Below are positions 35,241 through 44,240 of a stretch of DNA of 64,000 nt, in pieces. The translations under genes and the position numbers were made by a program. Positions within the stretch are counted from its first letter, which is position 1; each line of letters begins with the position of its first letter. The notes under the pieces are model-generated. The model saw only the letters and a list, made by a program, of their open reading frames with translations. It searched no databases and was not told where the DNA came from. Origin of the DNA: Yeosuana aquiaggeris (GTDB taxonomy: Bacteria; Bacteroidota; Bacteroidia; Flavobacteriales; Flavobacteriaceae). Location of the stretch: NCBI RefSeq assembly GCF_044003965.1, contig NZ_JBAWKC010000003.1, positions 310,001-374,000 on the forward strand. Direction: 5' to 3'.

Positions 35241-36353
35241 TTATGCTATTTTTCCGTTTTGTCTAATTTTTCCGTTATATACAATCAATGTTTCATCCGT
35301 AATTTGATCCTCTAAATCCCATTTAAAATGATCACCTTCTGTTAAGTGTACCAAGTAATTAAAAGTATTTTTTGCGTATAAATCACTGGCATTTGTTGAA
35401 ACACTTTCAGGTGCAATGGTGGTTCCTATAATTTTCACACCATGCTTAATAACCGCTTTATTCATAACGCTTAATTCGCAATTACCACCTTGTGCCGCCG
35501 CTAGATCAATAATTACAGCCCCATTTTGCATTTGTTTTACCTGGTCTTCAGTAATTAAAAGAGGCGATCTTCTTCCAGGGACCATAGCCGTTGTAATGAC
35601 TAGATCGGCCTTGAATAAGGATTTGTCAACCGCTTCTTTTTGTCGTCTTGCGTAATCTTCTGAGGCCACTTTTGCATAACCACCTTCTGATTCTTCACCG
35701 TTATTATCAACCATGATGAATTTTCCGCCTAAGGATTCTACTTGTTCTTTAGTTTCTGTTCTAATATCTGTAGCTTCAACGATGGCTCCTAATCTTTTTG
35801 CAGTCGCAATAGCCTGTAAACCTGCTACCCCAACACCATATACCAGAACCCTAGCTGGAGAAATAGTGCCTGCAGCAGTCATCATAAGCGGGAATATTTT
35901 TGTCATCTCATAAGCTCCTTTAATGACGGCCTTGTAACCAGCTAAATTATTCTGTGAACTTAAAACATCCATATCCTGTGCTCTTGAAATTCGAGGCATG
36001 GCATCCATTGAAAAGGCAGTAGCGCCTCTTTCGGCAATGATCTTCATATCATGTGGGTGCGATTTATGAAATAATTGCGCAATAATTATTTGACCTTTTT
36101 TTAATTTTTCTAATTCCTTATTTTCAAAAGGATTAATTTTTATTAGAATGTCTGCGTTTTTTATAAGATCATCTTTAGTTCTTATGCTTGCTCCGGCCTT
36201 GCTATAATCTGAATTTTTATAAGAAGAATTGGCGCCTGCATCTTCTTGGACTCTGACTTCAAAACCTTTTTCAATAAGTTGTTGGGCAATTTTTGGGGTA
36301 ATAGCGACGCGATTATCACCTTTTTGGGTTTCTTTTAAAACTCCTATTATCAT
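35241..36353 (-). CDS. pntA1: NAD(P) transhydrogenase alpha subunit, NAD-binding part
   Basis: The 370-residue soluble domain I that binds NAD(H), related to alanine dehydrogenase. RISRAQDMDVLSSQNNLAGYKAV (about 120-140) holds the conserved RQD-type loop, and LVYGVGVAGLQAIATAKRLGA (about 168-188) is the Rossmann nucleotide fingerprint. It is the first gene of the pnt operon. The upstream region, shared with a divergent MBL hydrolase gene, contains a perfect 12-base palindrome. Confidence 0.96.
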   Translation of the reverse strand: MIIGVLKETQKGDNRVAITPKIAQQLIEKGFEVRVQEDAGANSSYKNSDYSKAGASIRTKDDLIKNADILIKINPFENKELEKLKKGQIIIAQLFHKSHPHDMKIIAERGATAFSMDAMPRISRAQDMDVLSSQNNLAGYKAVIKGAYEMTKIFPLMMTAAGTISPARVLVYGVGVAGLQAIATAKRLGAIVEATDIRTETKEQVESLGGKFIMVDNNGEESEGGYAKVASEDYARRQKEAVDKSLFKADLVITTAMVPGRRSPLLITEDQVKQMQNGAVIIDLAAAQGGNCELSVMNKAVIKHGVKIIGTTIAPESVSTNASDLYAKNTFNYLVHLTEGDHFKWDLEDQITDETLIVYNGKIRQNGKIA

Positions 36354-36411
36354 TTTAAAATAGTTTAATTTTTTATCCCATAAAAATAACTCTTTACTAA
36401 GGTTTATTATC

Positions 36412-36423
36412 TGATAATTATCA
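36412..36423. promoter_or_regulatory. Perfect palindrome between pntA1 and the MBL hydrolase gene
   Basis: TGATAATTATCA is a perfect 12-base inverted repeat about 60 bases before pntA1. It could be an operator for the pnt operon, but AT-rich palindromes arise easily by chance. Confidence 0.25.
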
Positions 36424-36549
36424 TGTTTTAAATTAAAAAAAGATATAGTTTTTAGATGTAAATCGCCTATGATTTTAAAAATATAAAAGGCTCGTGTATG
36501 GTTTCATTAATAAGTGTTAAATTTAGAACCAAATTGCATTATTTATCGA

Positions 36550-37311
36550 ATGAAAATCACATTTTTAGGAACAGGCACTTCACAAGGAATTCCCGTTATA
36601 GGAAGTAAACATCCTGTTTGTTTAAGTACTGATCTTAAAGACAAAAGATTGCGCGTGTCAGTTCTTGTTGAATGGGACGATTATGCTTATGTTGTAGATT
36701 GTGGTCCCGATTTCAGACAACAAATGTTACGCGTCAATTGTCATAAAATTGATGGTATTTTATTTACTCATGAACATTCAGATCATGTGGCCGGATTAGA
36801 TGATATCAGGCCTTTTTATTTTCGCCAGGGTGATGTTCCAATTTATGCCCACAAACGGGTTATCGCCTCTTTAACAAAACGCTTTGATTATATATTCACC
36901 ACAGAGAATAAATACCCAGGAGTTCCTACGCTTTCTGTCAATGTTATTGAAAACAAACCATTTATGTTGCATAATCTACAAGTGATACCTGTTAACGGGA
37001 TGCATCATCAATTACAGGTATTTGGGTTTCGGTTTAAAAATTTTGCCTATTTAACAGATATGAAGCGCATGGAAGCGGTTGAAATTGAAAAAATAAAAGA
37101 CGTCAAAGTTTTAGTCATCAATGCTTTAAGAATAGAGCCACATATCTCTCATTTTAATTTAGAAGAAGCTTTGCAGTTTATAGACCAGGTGAATCCTGAA
37201 GTGGCTTATATTACGCACATTAGCCATTTATTAGGTTTTCATGAAGATGTAGAAAAAAAGTTGCCACAGCATGTTTTTTTAGCCTATGATAATTTACAAA
37301 TCACTATTTAA
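36550..37311 (+). CDS. MBL-fold metal-dependent hydrolase (PhnP-like)
   Basis: A 253-residue metallo-beta-lactamase-fold enzyme. The start at ATG 36550 gives the family N-terminus MKITFLGTGTSQGIPVIG; an in-frame ATG at 36514 would add 12 residues of no family character. The metal-binding HEHSDH is at residues 74-79, and further ligands lie in NGMHHQ, LTDMK and ITHISH. The fold and the N-terminal motif match PhnP-like phosphodiesterases, but no phosphonate genes are nearby, so the substrate is unknown. The next gene follows after two bases. Confidence 0.85.
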   Translation: MKITFLGTGTSQGIPVIGSKHPVCLSTDLKDKRLRVSVLVEWDDYAYVVDCGPDFRQQMLRVNCHKIDGILFTHEHSDHVAGLDDIRPFYFRQGDVPIYAHKRVIASLTKRFDYIFTTENKYPGVPTLSVNVIENKPFMLHNLQVIPVNGMHHQLQVFGFRFKNFAYLTDMKRMEAVEIEKIKDVKVLVINALRIEPHISHFNLEEALQFIDQVNPEVAYITHISHLLGFHEDVEKKLPQHVFLAYDNLQITI

Positions 37312-37313
37312 TT

Positions 37314-37814
37314 ATGAAACAACGTATTTTCATTTACTTATTTATCTTCTCGGTTTTGATCATATTATTTCAATATGTCACTTCTAAACGCATTATGGAA
37401 TCTCAAGATCAAAAATTGCGGTCAAGTGAAGCAAGATTAGCTATCTACAAAGATTCTATTGCTACTTTAGAAGATGATATTTTAAACTTATCACATTTTA
37501 ATTTAGAACGCAATGAAGATGCCATTAGTTATTTTGAAAATAAAGGCTACAAAGTGACGGAGTTGATCCCTTATATCAAAGATCACATCTATGAGTTAAA
37601 TGAAGTGAAAGGAGAACATCCATTGGTGTCTTATGCGTCTAGTTCAGGAAGAAAAATGATGATCAATACGGTTAAACTGTTAAATCATAAATGGATTATT
37701 GCCGATTTCTCGGATGGTGAATTTTGGGGAGAACTTTTTATGACCTATGAACTAACAGAGTCAAATGAGCTTAATTTTAATGTAGTAGAATCTTTTTTAT
37801 ATCCTTTAAATTAA
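37314..37814 (+). CDS. Membrane-anchored protein of unknown function
   Basis: A 166-residue protein with one N-terminal membrane segment (about 5-22), then a probable coiled coil (about 30-62, with QDQKLRSSEARLAIYKDSIATLEDD), and a globular C-terminal domain of about 100 residues (from ISYFENKGYKV on). It probably faces the periplasm. It begins two bases after the MBL hydrolase gene and is co-transcribed with it. No family is recognised. Confidence 0.65.
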   Translation: MKQRIFIYLFIFSVLIILFQYVTSKRIMESQDQKLRSSEARLAIYKDSIATLEDDILNLSHFNLERNEDAISYFENKGYKVTELIPYIKDHIYELNEVKGEHPLVSYASSSGRKMMINTVKLLNHKWIIADFSDGEFWGELFMTYELTESNELNFNVVESFLYPLN

Positions 37815-37815
37815 T

Positions 37816-38190
37816 CTAGTCCCTAATTTTGTAGGCTACTCCTTTTTGCTTTTTAGTTTCTCCTACATAAGAATATTCAAAGGTGTATGAAGAATCCGTG
37901 GTGGTTAAGATTTTCAAATGAATATCTTTATGCTCAGCCATGTTTTTTGGGTGTATCGTCTTAAAAATAACTTCACAATCATTGATCCAGCGGACGTGAG
38001 CTGAATCTGATTTTCCATTATACGTCTCCACCTGCACATCGTTGGATCGTGTAAACTGAGATGTATACAATACGTCCTCTATGCTGACTTCGCTATAAAA
38101 GCTACCCGTTTTAAAATCCTTACAATGACGTTCAGTTTGATAACAGCTTATAATAAGAAAAGCCAGGGGTAAGAAAAGGAGATTTTTCAT
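37816..38190 (-). CDS. Small lipoprotein of unknown function
   Basis: A 124-residue lipoprotein: the signal ends in a lipobox with Cys16 (FLIISC). The mature part is about 108 residues, largely beta-strand in pattern, with two Cys (in RHCKDF and NDCEVIF). I see no known domain. Its stop is only one base from the stop of the convergent gene at 37314-37814. It lies downstream of the XRE regulator on the same strand and may be read with it. Confidence 0.65.
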   Translation of the reverse strand: MKNLLFLPLAFLIISCYQTERHCKDFKTGSFYSEVSIEDVLYTSQFTRSNDVQVETYNGKSDSAHVRWINDCEVIFKTIHPKNMAEHKDIHLKILTTTDSSYTFEYSYVGETKKQKGVAYKIRD

Positions 38191-38227
38191 AAAAATGATT
38201 TCAACACAAAATTACTAAAGAAAATGC

Positions 38228-38605
38228 TTAATTCTGATAGTTTTTAAAACTTCCATCGGTATAAAAGATAATGATGCGCTCAATAGATCTATTGGTCGCC
38301 TCTTCTTCAACTGTTTTTTTTACCAAACTATCTGATATCTTGTCATCTGATAACACGGTATCCGTTTTAGAATTTACTTCTGATGGAAAGGTACCTTTTC
38401 CATTCAACAACCAATACAATTCAACTTCTGGGAAGGAGGAAAGGATCTTTAATATAAAGTCAAGACTCGGCTTATTTCTACCTGACAATATATGAGAGAT
38501 ACTGGAGCGCTGTACGCCAATTTTTTCAGCAAAAGAAGCCGCAGATTCTCCATAAAATTCTATCACTTTTTGGAGTCTTTTAGCGAAATCTTCGTTGTTT
38601 ATCAT
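38228..38605 (-). CDS. XRE-family transcriptional regulator
   Basis: A 125-residue DNA-binding protein. A lambda-repressor-like helix-turn-helix covers about residues 5-63 (AKRLQKVIEFYGESAASFAEKIGVQRSSISHILSG within it). After a linker the C-terminus ends in a short block IERIIIFYTDGSFKNYQN, found in several flavobacterial XRE proteins as far as I recall. I use ATG 38605; an in-frame GTG at 38614 is possible but overlaps a TGTTTACA element. Palindromic sites fill the 300 bases upstream, so autoregulation is likely. Confidence 0.85.
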   Translation of the reverse strand: MINNEDFAKRLQKVIEFYGESAASFAEKIGVQRSSISHILSGRNKPSLDFILKILSSFPEVELYWLLNGKGTFPSEVNSKTDTVLSDDKISDSLVKKTVEEEATNRSIERIIIFYTDGSFKNYQN

Positions 38606-38906
38606 TGTAAACACAATTTAGGGTCAAATGGTTTTACAAATGTAACAATTATAGTTGTAATCCCTAAAATAAAAGGGGATAAAGTCAATTACATTTAAAT
38701 AAAAACATGATATAAAATAACATAAAGTATTGAAATAGAATAATATATATATGCAAACATATTAATAGCTGTAAATCTTTATAACAGACTGATTACATCT
38801 GTAAATTTTATATACAAATGTTGACTATTGTATACAAATTTACCTCAATTATATGTTTACAAATGTAAATTAGTAAATGTTTACATTTGTATCTTAATTA
38901 TTTCAG
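38606..38906. promoter_or_regulatory. Intergenic operator array (TTACA-N2-TGTAA)
   Basis: This 301-base interval between the divergent XRE and M14 peptidase genes holds at least four related palindromes: TTACAAATGTAA (38634-38645), TTACATCTGTAA (38793-38804), TTTACAAATGTAAA (38856-38869) and TTACATTTGTAT (38881-38892). GTAAATGTTTAC (38873-38884) overlaps the last. A related TTGTATACAA is at 38828-38837. The likely binder is the adjacent XRE protein; this is inferred from position and symmetry. No gene is visible in the interval. Confidence 0.6.
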
Positions 38907-40064
38907 ATGCATATTGAAGTCTTAAAAGATCTATTTGAAACGCATAAAGAATCCCGTCTTTATCATCGCTATATTACCAATGCACATATCCAGCCTTTGT
39001 TTAAAAAACTGGAATCCAAAATGACTATTGAGACCATCGGACTGTCTGTTTTAAAAAAACCTGTTTATGGCATTAAGATAGGTAGCGGCGCAAAAAAAAT
39101 ATTGATGTGGTCACAAATGCACGGTAATGAATCCACCACCACGAAGGCGCTTTTTGATCTAATAAATACGCTTTCAGAAGATTTAGATTCAACTCATCAT
39201 ATATTAAATGCTTGCTCATTATATATCATTCCTATTTTAAATCCGGATGGAGCTGAATCCTATACAAGAGTCAATGCCAATAACATCGATCTTAACAGAG
39301 ATGCTCAAGCCTTATCTCAACCTGAAAGTAAGATTCTCAGACAGGCTTTTAACGCATTTAAACCAGATTTCTGCTATAACCTCCATGGGCAGCGTACCAT
39401 ATTTTCTGCCGGAAAAACCAATCATCCGGCCACTGTCTCTTTTTTGGCGCCTGCCCAAGATGAACAATGTACTGTAACTTCCAATAGAAAGATTGCTATG
39501 GAGCTTATCGCCGCAATGAATGCGACACTACAAATGGTTATTCCTGATCAGGTTGGGGTGTATGATGATGCTTTTAATCTCAATTGTGTGGGCGATACTT
39601 TTCAAAGTTTGAATACACCGACTATTTTGTTTGAAGCAGGGCATTATGCTAATGATTATGCGCGCGATATCACCAGAAAGTACATTTATATGGCTTTACT
39701 GCAATCCTTGGATCATCTTGCCTTAAATAGGGTAGAAGGTGTAAATTACCAGCCCTATTTTGATATTCCTGAAAACGATAAATGCTTTTATGATATTATT
39801 ATACGAAAGGCCTTAGTTAATTCAGAAAAAAACGGTTCTTATTGCGATATAGGTCTTTTATATCAGGAGATCCTTAAAGAGGGAGTTATAGCCTTTATGC
39901 CTAAAGTTGCAAAAATGGGGGATCTGAGTTCGTTTTTTGGTCATCAAGAAATTAGCGCCCATGGGCAACAAGTTCTCAATGCTGACAATAAAAAGTTGGA
40001 AGTCGATTCCGAAAACGTTGTAGTAATAGTAAATAATGAGAAAATCTCATTATTATTGAAATAA
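38907..40064 (+). CDS. M14-family zinc carboxypeptidase-like protein
   Basis: A 385-residue protein without a signal peptide, so it probably acts in the cytoplasm. The M14 zinc site is visible: HGNE at 72-75 (His and Glu ligands) and His160 in YNLHGQR. NNIDLNRD (125-132) supplies the substrate-binding Asn/Arg, and Glu243 in ILFEAGHY fits the catalytic Glu. The C-terminal 130 residues match no domain I know. It is divergent from the XRE gene, and its start lies just after the densest operator sites, so the XRE protein probably controls it. Confidence 0.85.
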   Translation: MHIEVLKDLFETHKESRLYHRYITNAHIQPLFKKLESKMTIETIGLSVLKKPVYGIKIGSGAKKILMWSQMHGNESTTTKALFDLINTLSEDLDSTHHILNACSLYIIPILNPDGAESYTRVNANNIDLNRDAQALSQPESKILRQAFNAFKPDFCYNLHGQRTIFSAGKTNHPATVSFLAPAQDEQCTVTSNRKIAMELIAAMNATLQMVIPDQVGVYDDAFNLNCVGDTFQSLNTPTILFEAGHYANDYARDITRKYIYMALLQSLDHLALNRVEGVNYQPYFDIPENDKCFYDIIIRKALVNSEKNGSYCDIGLLYQEILKEGVIAFMPKVAKMGDLSSFFGHQEISAHGQQVLNADNKKLEVDSENVVVIVNNEKISLLLK

Positions 40065-40102
40065 AGTGCAGAAATTATAGATATAATTTAACGAAAATGT
40101 AT

Positions 40103-40110
40103 TATTTTTG
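40103..40110 (+). promoter_or_regulatory. Candidate -7 promoter element for the Lrp-like gene
   Basis: TATTTTTG matches TAnnTTTG and lies 26 bases before the start codon. No -33 TTG is found at the right distance. Confidence 0.4.
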
Positions 40111-40135
40111 TGTTTTATTTAAATAAACAATAATC

Positions 40136-40615
40136 ATGGGGAAAATTAAATTAGACGAAATTGATCATCAAATTCTTGATATGCTCATTGACAATACAAG
40201 AATTCCTTTTACTGATATTGCTAAAAAATTACTAATATCTGCGGGCACTGTCCATGTAAGAGTTAAGAAAATGGAAGAATCAGGCATTATAAAAGGCTCA
40301 TCTCTAACCTTGGATTATAAAAAATTGGGATATTCATTTATTGCCTATGTTGGCTTGTATTTGAACAATACCTCTCAAACGAAGTTTGTTTTGGAGCGCA
40401 TCAATGATATCGCTTTTGTTACCGTGGCACATATTACTACAGGAAAGTTTAATATTTTCTGTAAAATAAGAGCACGAAGTACGGAACATGCTAAAGAAAT
40501 TATCTTTAAGCTGGATGATATAGAAGGTGTTTACAGAACTGAAACCATGATCTCTCTTGAAGAAAGCATTAACGATAAAAAACGATTGATGCACTCTATT
40601 TTTAGTGAAATGTAA
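40136..40615 (+). CDS. Lrp/AsnC-family transcriptional regulator
   Basis: A 159-residue regulator. The N-terminal winged helix-turn-helix spans about residues 5-55 (LDEIDHQILDMLIDNTRIPFTDIAKKLLIS is the signature region). The C-terminal RAM domain (about 65-145) has the alternating strand pattern with FVTVAHITTGKFNIFCKI and the final EGVYRTETMISLEES. These proteins sense amino acids and form octamers. The gene is monocistronic with a terminator directly after it. Confidence 0.93.
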   Translation: MGKIKLDEIDHQILDMLIDNTRIPFTDIAKKLLISAGTVHVRVKKMEESGIIKGSSLTLDYKKLGYSFIAYVGLYLNNTSQTKFVLERINDIAFVTVAHITTGKFNIFCKIRARSTEHAKEIIFKLDDIEGVYRTETMISLEESINDKKRLMHSIFSEM

Positions 40616-40640
40616 AATTCATATTCAAACTACATAATAA

Positions 40641-40665
40641 AGAGCCCTTTTTAAGGGCTTTTTTC
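40641..40665 (+). terminator. Intrinsic terminator after the Lrp-like gene
   Basis: AGCCCTT (40643-40649) pairs with AAGGGCT (40653-40659) around three bases, followed by a T run. It marks the boundary before the surface-glycan locus. Confidence 0.88.
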
Positions 40666-40793
40666 TTTTATAATACTGATAATAGAACATATAAAACTAT
40701 TCAAAGATTTTTTTTGAAAAGTAATTAAAAAAATCAGAGGTTTGCTGTTCTAAAATTAGCTTCAAATTACAGTGATTTTATAATTAAGTCTTT

Positions 40794-42245
40794 ATGGTAT
40801 TTAATTCTTTAGAATTTTTTATATTTCTTCCAACGGTATTTGTTTTGTATTGGTTTGTTTTTAATAAACATTTAAAGGCTCAGAACCTGTTTTTATTAGC
40901 CTCAAGTTATTTGTTTTATGGGTTATGGGATTGGCGCTTTTTGTCATTAATATTATTGAGTACCATCGTTGATTATTATGTTGCCATTAATATTGATATT
41001 AATAGTGAGAAAAAGATCAGAAAACGCTGGCTATGGGTGAGTGTTATTTTTAATATTGGCCTTTTAGGGTTTTTTAAATACTATAACTTTTTTGTAGACT
41101 CCTGGGTAGATTTGTTCTCTCTATTGGGTTATCAAATGAAGAGTACCTGGACACTACAAGTTATTCTACCTGTTGGTATTTCTTTTTACACCTTTCAAAC
41201 CATGTCCTATTCGTTTGATGTGTATTATAAAAAATTAAAACCAACCAGAGATTTTTTATCTTTTGCTGCCTTTGTGAGTTTCTTTCCGCAACTCGTTGCA
41301 GGCCCCATTGAAAGAGCGTCTAACTTATTATCTCAAATATTAAATAAACGTACTTTTAATTATGATGAAGCAGTTAGTGGCTTAAAATTGATCTTATGGG
41401 GTTTGTTTAAAAAAGTGGTTATCGCTGATTCTATTGGACCTATAGTTGATGACATATTTTCAAACTATTCAACCTATCCGGCATCCACGCTTATATTAGG
41501 TGTGACCTTATTTAGTTTTCAGGTCTATGGCGATTTTAGCGGGTATTCAGATATTGCAATCGGAACTTCTAAGCTTTTTGGAGTTGAATTGATGTCAAAT
41601 TTTAAATTTCCTAATTTTTCAAGAAATGTGGCTGAGTACTGGCAACGCTGGCATGTTTCTTTGTCTACCTGGTTTAGACATTATGTATACATTCCCTTAG
41701 GAGGATCTAGAGGTAGCAAATTAAAGTCTGTTAGGAATATATGTATTATTTTCTTAGTCAGTGGCTTTTGGCACGGTGCGAACTGGACCTTTATTTTTTG
41801 GGGTGGTTTTCATGCCTTAGCTTTTATACCTGTTTTTTTGATGGGCAGAAATGCCATTTATAAAGATTCTGTGGTAGCTGAAAACTCTATTTTACCTTCT
41901 CTAACAGAGATTGGTCAGATTTTTTTAACTTTTACAATAGTGACGTTTTCCAGGATTTTCTTTAGGTCCAATTCCATTACAGATGCCTTTGGTTATATTG
42001 ACCGTATATTTACTGATTTGTCCTATAGTTCCTATAATCACCCAATGGGCTATCGTATGATGGATTACTACATACTGATTATACTCTTTGTAATTTATGA
42101 ATGGATGATTCGAAAAGATGAGCGTTCTCCTTTTAAGTTTAAATCAAAAATATTTCGTTTTATTATTTATGCGATCATCATTTTATCCATGTTATTATTT
42201 TATGACAGTAGTATTGACAGATCTTTTATCTATTTTCAATTTTAA
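40794..42245 (+). CDS. MBOAT-family O-acyltransferase (AlgI/DltB-like)
   Basis: A 483-residue polytopic membrane protein that probably moves an acyl group (often acetyl) across the inner membrane to a surface polysaccharide. The MBOAT signature is clear: AGPIERASNLL (169-179), EYWQRWHVSLSTWFRHYVYIP (281-301) and catalytic His327 in SGFWHGANWTF. It starts the plus-strand train of the glycan locus and is followed after five bases by an SGNH-like gene, the usual partner. A paralogue with the same C-terminal IYFQF lies at 60564-61973. Confidence 0.93.
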   Translation: MVFNSLEFFIFLPTVFVLYWFVFNKHLKAQNLFLLASSYLFYGLWDWRFLSLILLSTIVDYYVAINIDINSEKKIRKRWLWVSVIFNIGLLGFFKYYNFFVDSWVDLFSLLGYQMKSTWTLQVILPVGISFYTFQTMSYSFDVYYKKLKPTRDFLSFAAFVSFFPQLVAGPIERASNLLSQILNKRTFNYDEAVSGLKLILWGLFKKVVIADSIGPIVDDIFSNYSTYPASTLILGVTLFSFQVYGDFSGYSDIAIGTSKLFGVELMSNFKFPNFSRNVAEYWQRWHVSLSTWFRHYVYIPLGGSRGSKLKSVRNICIIFLVSGFWHGANWTFIFWGGFHALAFIPVFLMGRNAIYKDSVVAENSILPSLTEIGQIFLTFTIVTFSRIFFRSNSITDAFGYIDRIFTDLSYSSYNHPMGYRMMDYYILIILFVIYEWMIRKDERSPFKFKSKIFRFIIYAIIILSMLLFYDSSIDRSFIYFQF

Positions 42246-42250
42246 AGAGA

Positions 42251-43216
42251 ATGAAAAAATTATTTTTTAAAATATTAATTTATTCAGTTCTAATTTTGAT
42301 ATTATTAGAATCCCTAATTCGAGTTTTTCATTTAACAAAGGATTATCCTGTTAGATATATTGATGAATTTGGAGTAGAAAAATGGGTGCCTAATCAAAAT
42401 GGATTTTCAGTAACCGGTAACCGAAGGCAAAATTTTTCAGAATACCATATTAATAATTTTGGCTATAACTCCTATAGAGAATTTAAACCCACTAAAGATA
42501 AGATTGAAATTGCGCTAGTTGGCGATTCTTTTATTGAAGGTTTCCATCAAAATTATTATAATTCAATCGGCAAAAAAATAGAAAAGGAATTAAATGGCGT
42601 TGAAGTTTATGAATATGGGTATGCGGGCTATGATTTAGCCGATCAGTTGCATTTAATCAATCAATATAAAAATCAATTCGAACTCATTGATTATGTTATT
42701 TTGGGTTTAAAGTTTGAAAATGATTTAACCAGAGTAGAGTACAATGTCGTGCAAGAACGCTTGGTCTTAGAGTCGCCCATGTATAAAGCCCTGCGGCAAA
42801 TTAAATTGTTGGTGTATTTACGAAATATAGGCGCCTTTGATGCACCCAGAGAGTTAGTATGGAAATTACTTTCAGAAGGAGGTAATCATCAGCAACAAAA
42901 GTTAACGAAAATTGAAGAAGAAAAACTTCAAAGAGAAAGAGAAATAAAATATATTAAAAATTTTGAAAGTTTAATTAATAGGTATGGTTTTAATAAATCT
43001 AAGTTTACTTTTCTAATAGATGTTTCTTCATCGCCAACAGTATTTGTCAATTACCTTAATGATTATGATTTTAAATATCTTGATTTTTCAGAAACTTTAA
43101 AGCAGTCAAAAAGACCAACCACCTTGATTTACGATATGCATTGGAATAATCATGGTAGGGATTTAATAGCCAAACTGATTTCTAAATATATCCAAAAAGG
43201 ACTAAAACACGAATAA
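42251..43216 (+). CDS. SGNH-hydrolase-like MBOAT partner
   Basis: A 321-residue protein with one N-terminal membrane anchor (about 5-22) and a periplasmic domain. GDSFIEG (91-97) fits SGNH block I with the nucleophile Ser93, and YDMHWNNHGRDLIA near residue 298 fits block V with the Asp/His pair. In alginate and teichoic-acid systems such proteins take the acyl group from the MBOAT protein and place it on the sugar. It follows the MBOAT gene closely. A decayed copy of this gene is found at 44912-45681. Confidence 0.82.
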   Translation: MKKLFFKILIYSVLILILLESLIRVFHLTKDYPVRYIDEFGVEKWVPNQNGFSVTGNRRQNFSEYHINNFGYNSYREFKPTKDKIEIALVGDSFIEGFHQNYYNSIGKKIEKELNGVEVYEYGYAGYDLADQLHLINQYKNQFELIDYVILGLKFENDLTRVEYNVVQERLVLESPMYKALRQIKLLVYLRNIGAFDAPRELVWKLLSEGGNHQQQKLTKIEEEKLQREREIKYIKNFESLINRYGFNKSKFTFLIDVSSSPTVFVNYLNDYDFKYLDFSETLKQSKRPTTLIYDMHWNNHGRDLIAKLISKYIQKGLKHE

Positions 43217-43270
43217 CTGCAAAAATCCTTTACCTTTGTTATTTATGCACCATAATCTATAATTACAATC

Positions 43271-44236
43271 GTGAATATTTTAATAACATCTGTAGGTAGA
43301 CGTGTTTCTTTGGTGAAAGCCTTTCAAAAGGAATTAAAAGCTATTTTTAGAAATGGCCAGGTTATGGTGACAGATTTCAACGTGTCATTATCTGCCGGCT
43401 GCCAAGTTGCCGACTGTGCCTTTCAAATGCCTTTAGTTGAAGATAAAAATTATATTAATATCTTATTAGATATTTGTCTAAAACAAGAAATTAAGCTTGT
43501 TATTCCTACTATCGATACCGAACTTTTGATTCTTGCAAAACATTCAAATATGTTTAATAGCCATGGTATAATGGTCATTGTATCTTCAGAGTCATTTATA
43601 GAAGTATGCCGAAATAAAAGAGACACACATTTGTTTTTTAAAAAACATGACATTCAGGTCGCTAGAGAATATCCAAAACTTGATTATAGTTTACCTTTAT
43701 TTATAAAACCTCTTCGTGGGAGTCGCAGTGTGGATACCCATATAATCAAACATGAAGAAGAGCTCACAAGCTATCATTTTAAGAATCCCAATTTAATGTT
43801 TCTGGAATATCTGGATCACAATAATTTTGAAGAATTTACCTGCGATTTATATTATGATAAGCAGCATCATTTAAAATGTGTCGTTCCTAGAAAACGTATA
43901 GAAGTCAGAGATGGTGAAGTTAGCAAAGGGCTTACTGTTAAAAATGAATTAGTACCTTATATTACATCACATTTAGATTATATTGAAGGTGTTATAGGGT
44001 GTTTAACAACACAGTTTTTTAAACATAAGTTGGATGGTTCAATATTTGGTATTGAGATTAATGCACGTTTTGGGGGTGGTTTTCCTTTAACCTATCTCGC
44101 GGGAGCGAATTATGTAAAATGGATTATTCAGGAGTATTTTTTAAATCAACCCGTAACAGTTTTTAATGACTGGGAGTCTAATTTATTGATGCTACGCTAT
44201 GATAACGAAATTTTAGTACATGATTATAAAAAATAA
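43271..44236 (+). CDS. ATP-grasp domain protein
   Basis: A 321-residue cytoplasmic enzyme of the ATP-grasp superfamily. The N-terminal part (NILITSVGRRVSLVKAF) resembles the pre-ATP-grasp Rossmann-like domain of carbamoyl-phosphate synthase large chain relatives. FIKPLRGSRSVD (about 148-159) is the ATP-binding strand-loop, and GIEINARFGGGFPL near residue 258 holds the metal-binding Glu and Asn. It probably ligates a carboxylate to an amine on a glycan precursor; the substrates are unknown. The start is GTG at 43271. Confidence 0.85.
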   Translation: MNILITSVGRRVSLVKAFQKELKAIFRNGQVMVTDFNVSLSAGCQVADCAFQMPLVEDKNYINILLDICLKQEIKLVIPTIDTELLILAKHSNMFNSHGIMVIVSSESFIEVCRNKRDTHLFFKKHDIQVAREYPKLDYSLPLFIKPLRGSRSVDTHIIKHEEELTSYHFKNPNLMFLEYLDHNNFEEFTCDLYYDKQHHLKCVVPRKRIEVRDGEVSKGLTVKNELVPYITSHLDYIEGVIGCLTTQFFKHKLDGSIFGIEINARFGGGFPLTYLAGANYVKWIIQEYFLNQPVTVFNDWESNLLMLRYDNEILVHDYKK

Positions 44237-44240
44237 TACG

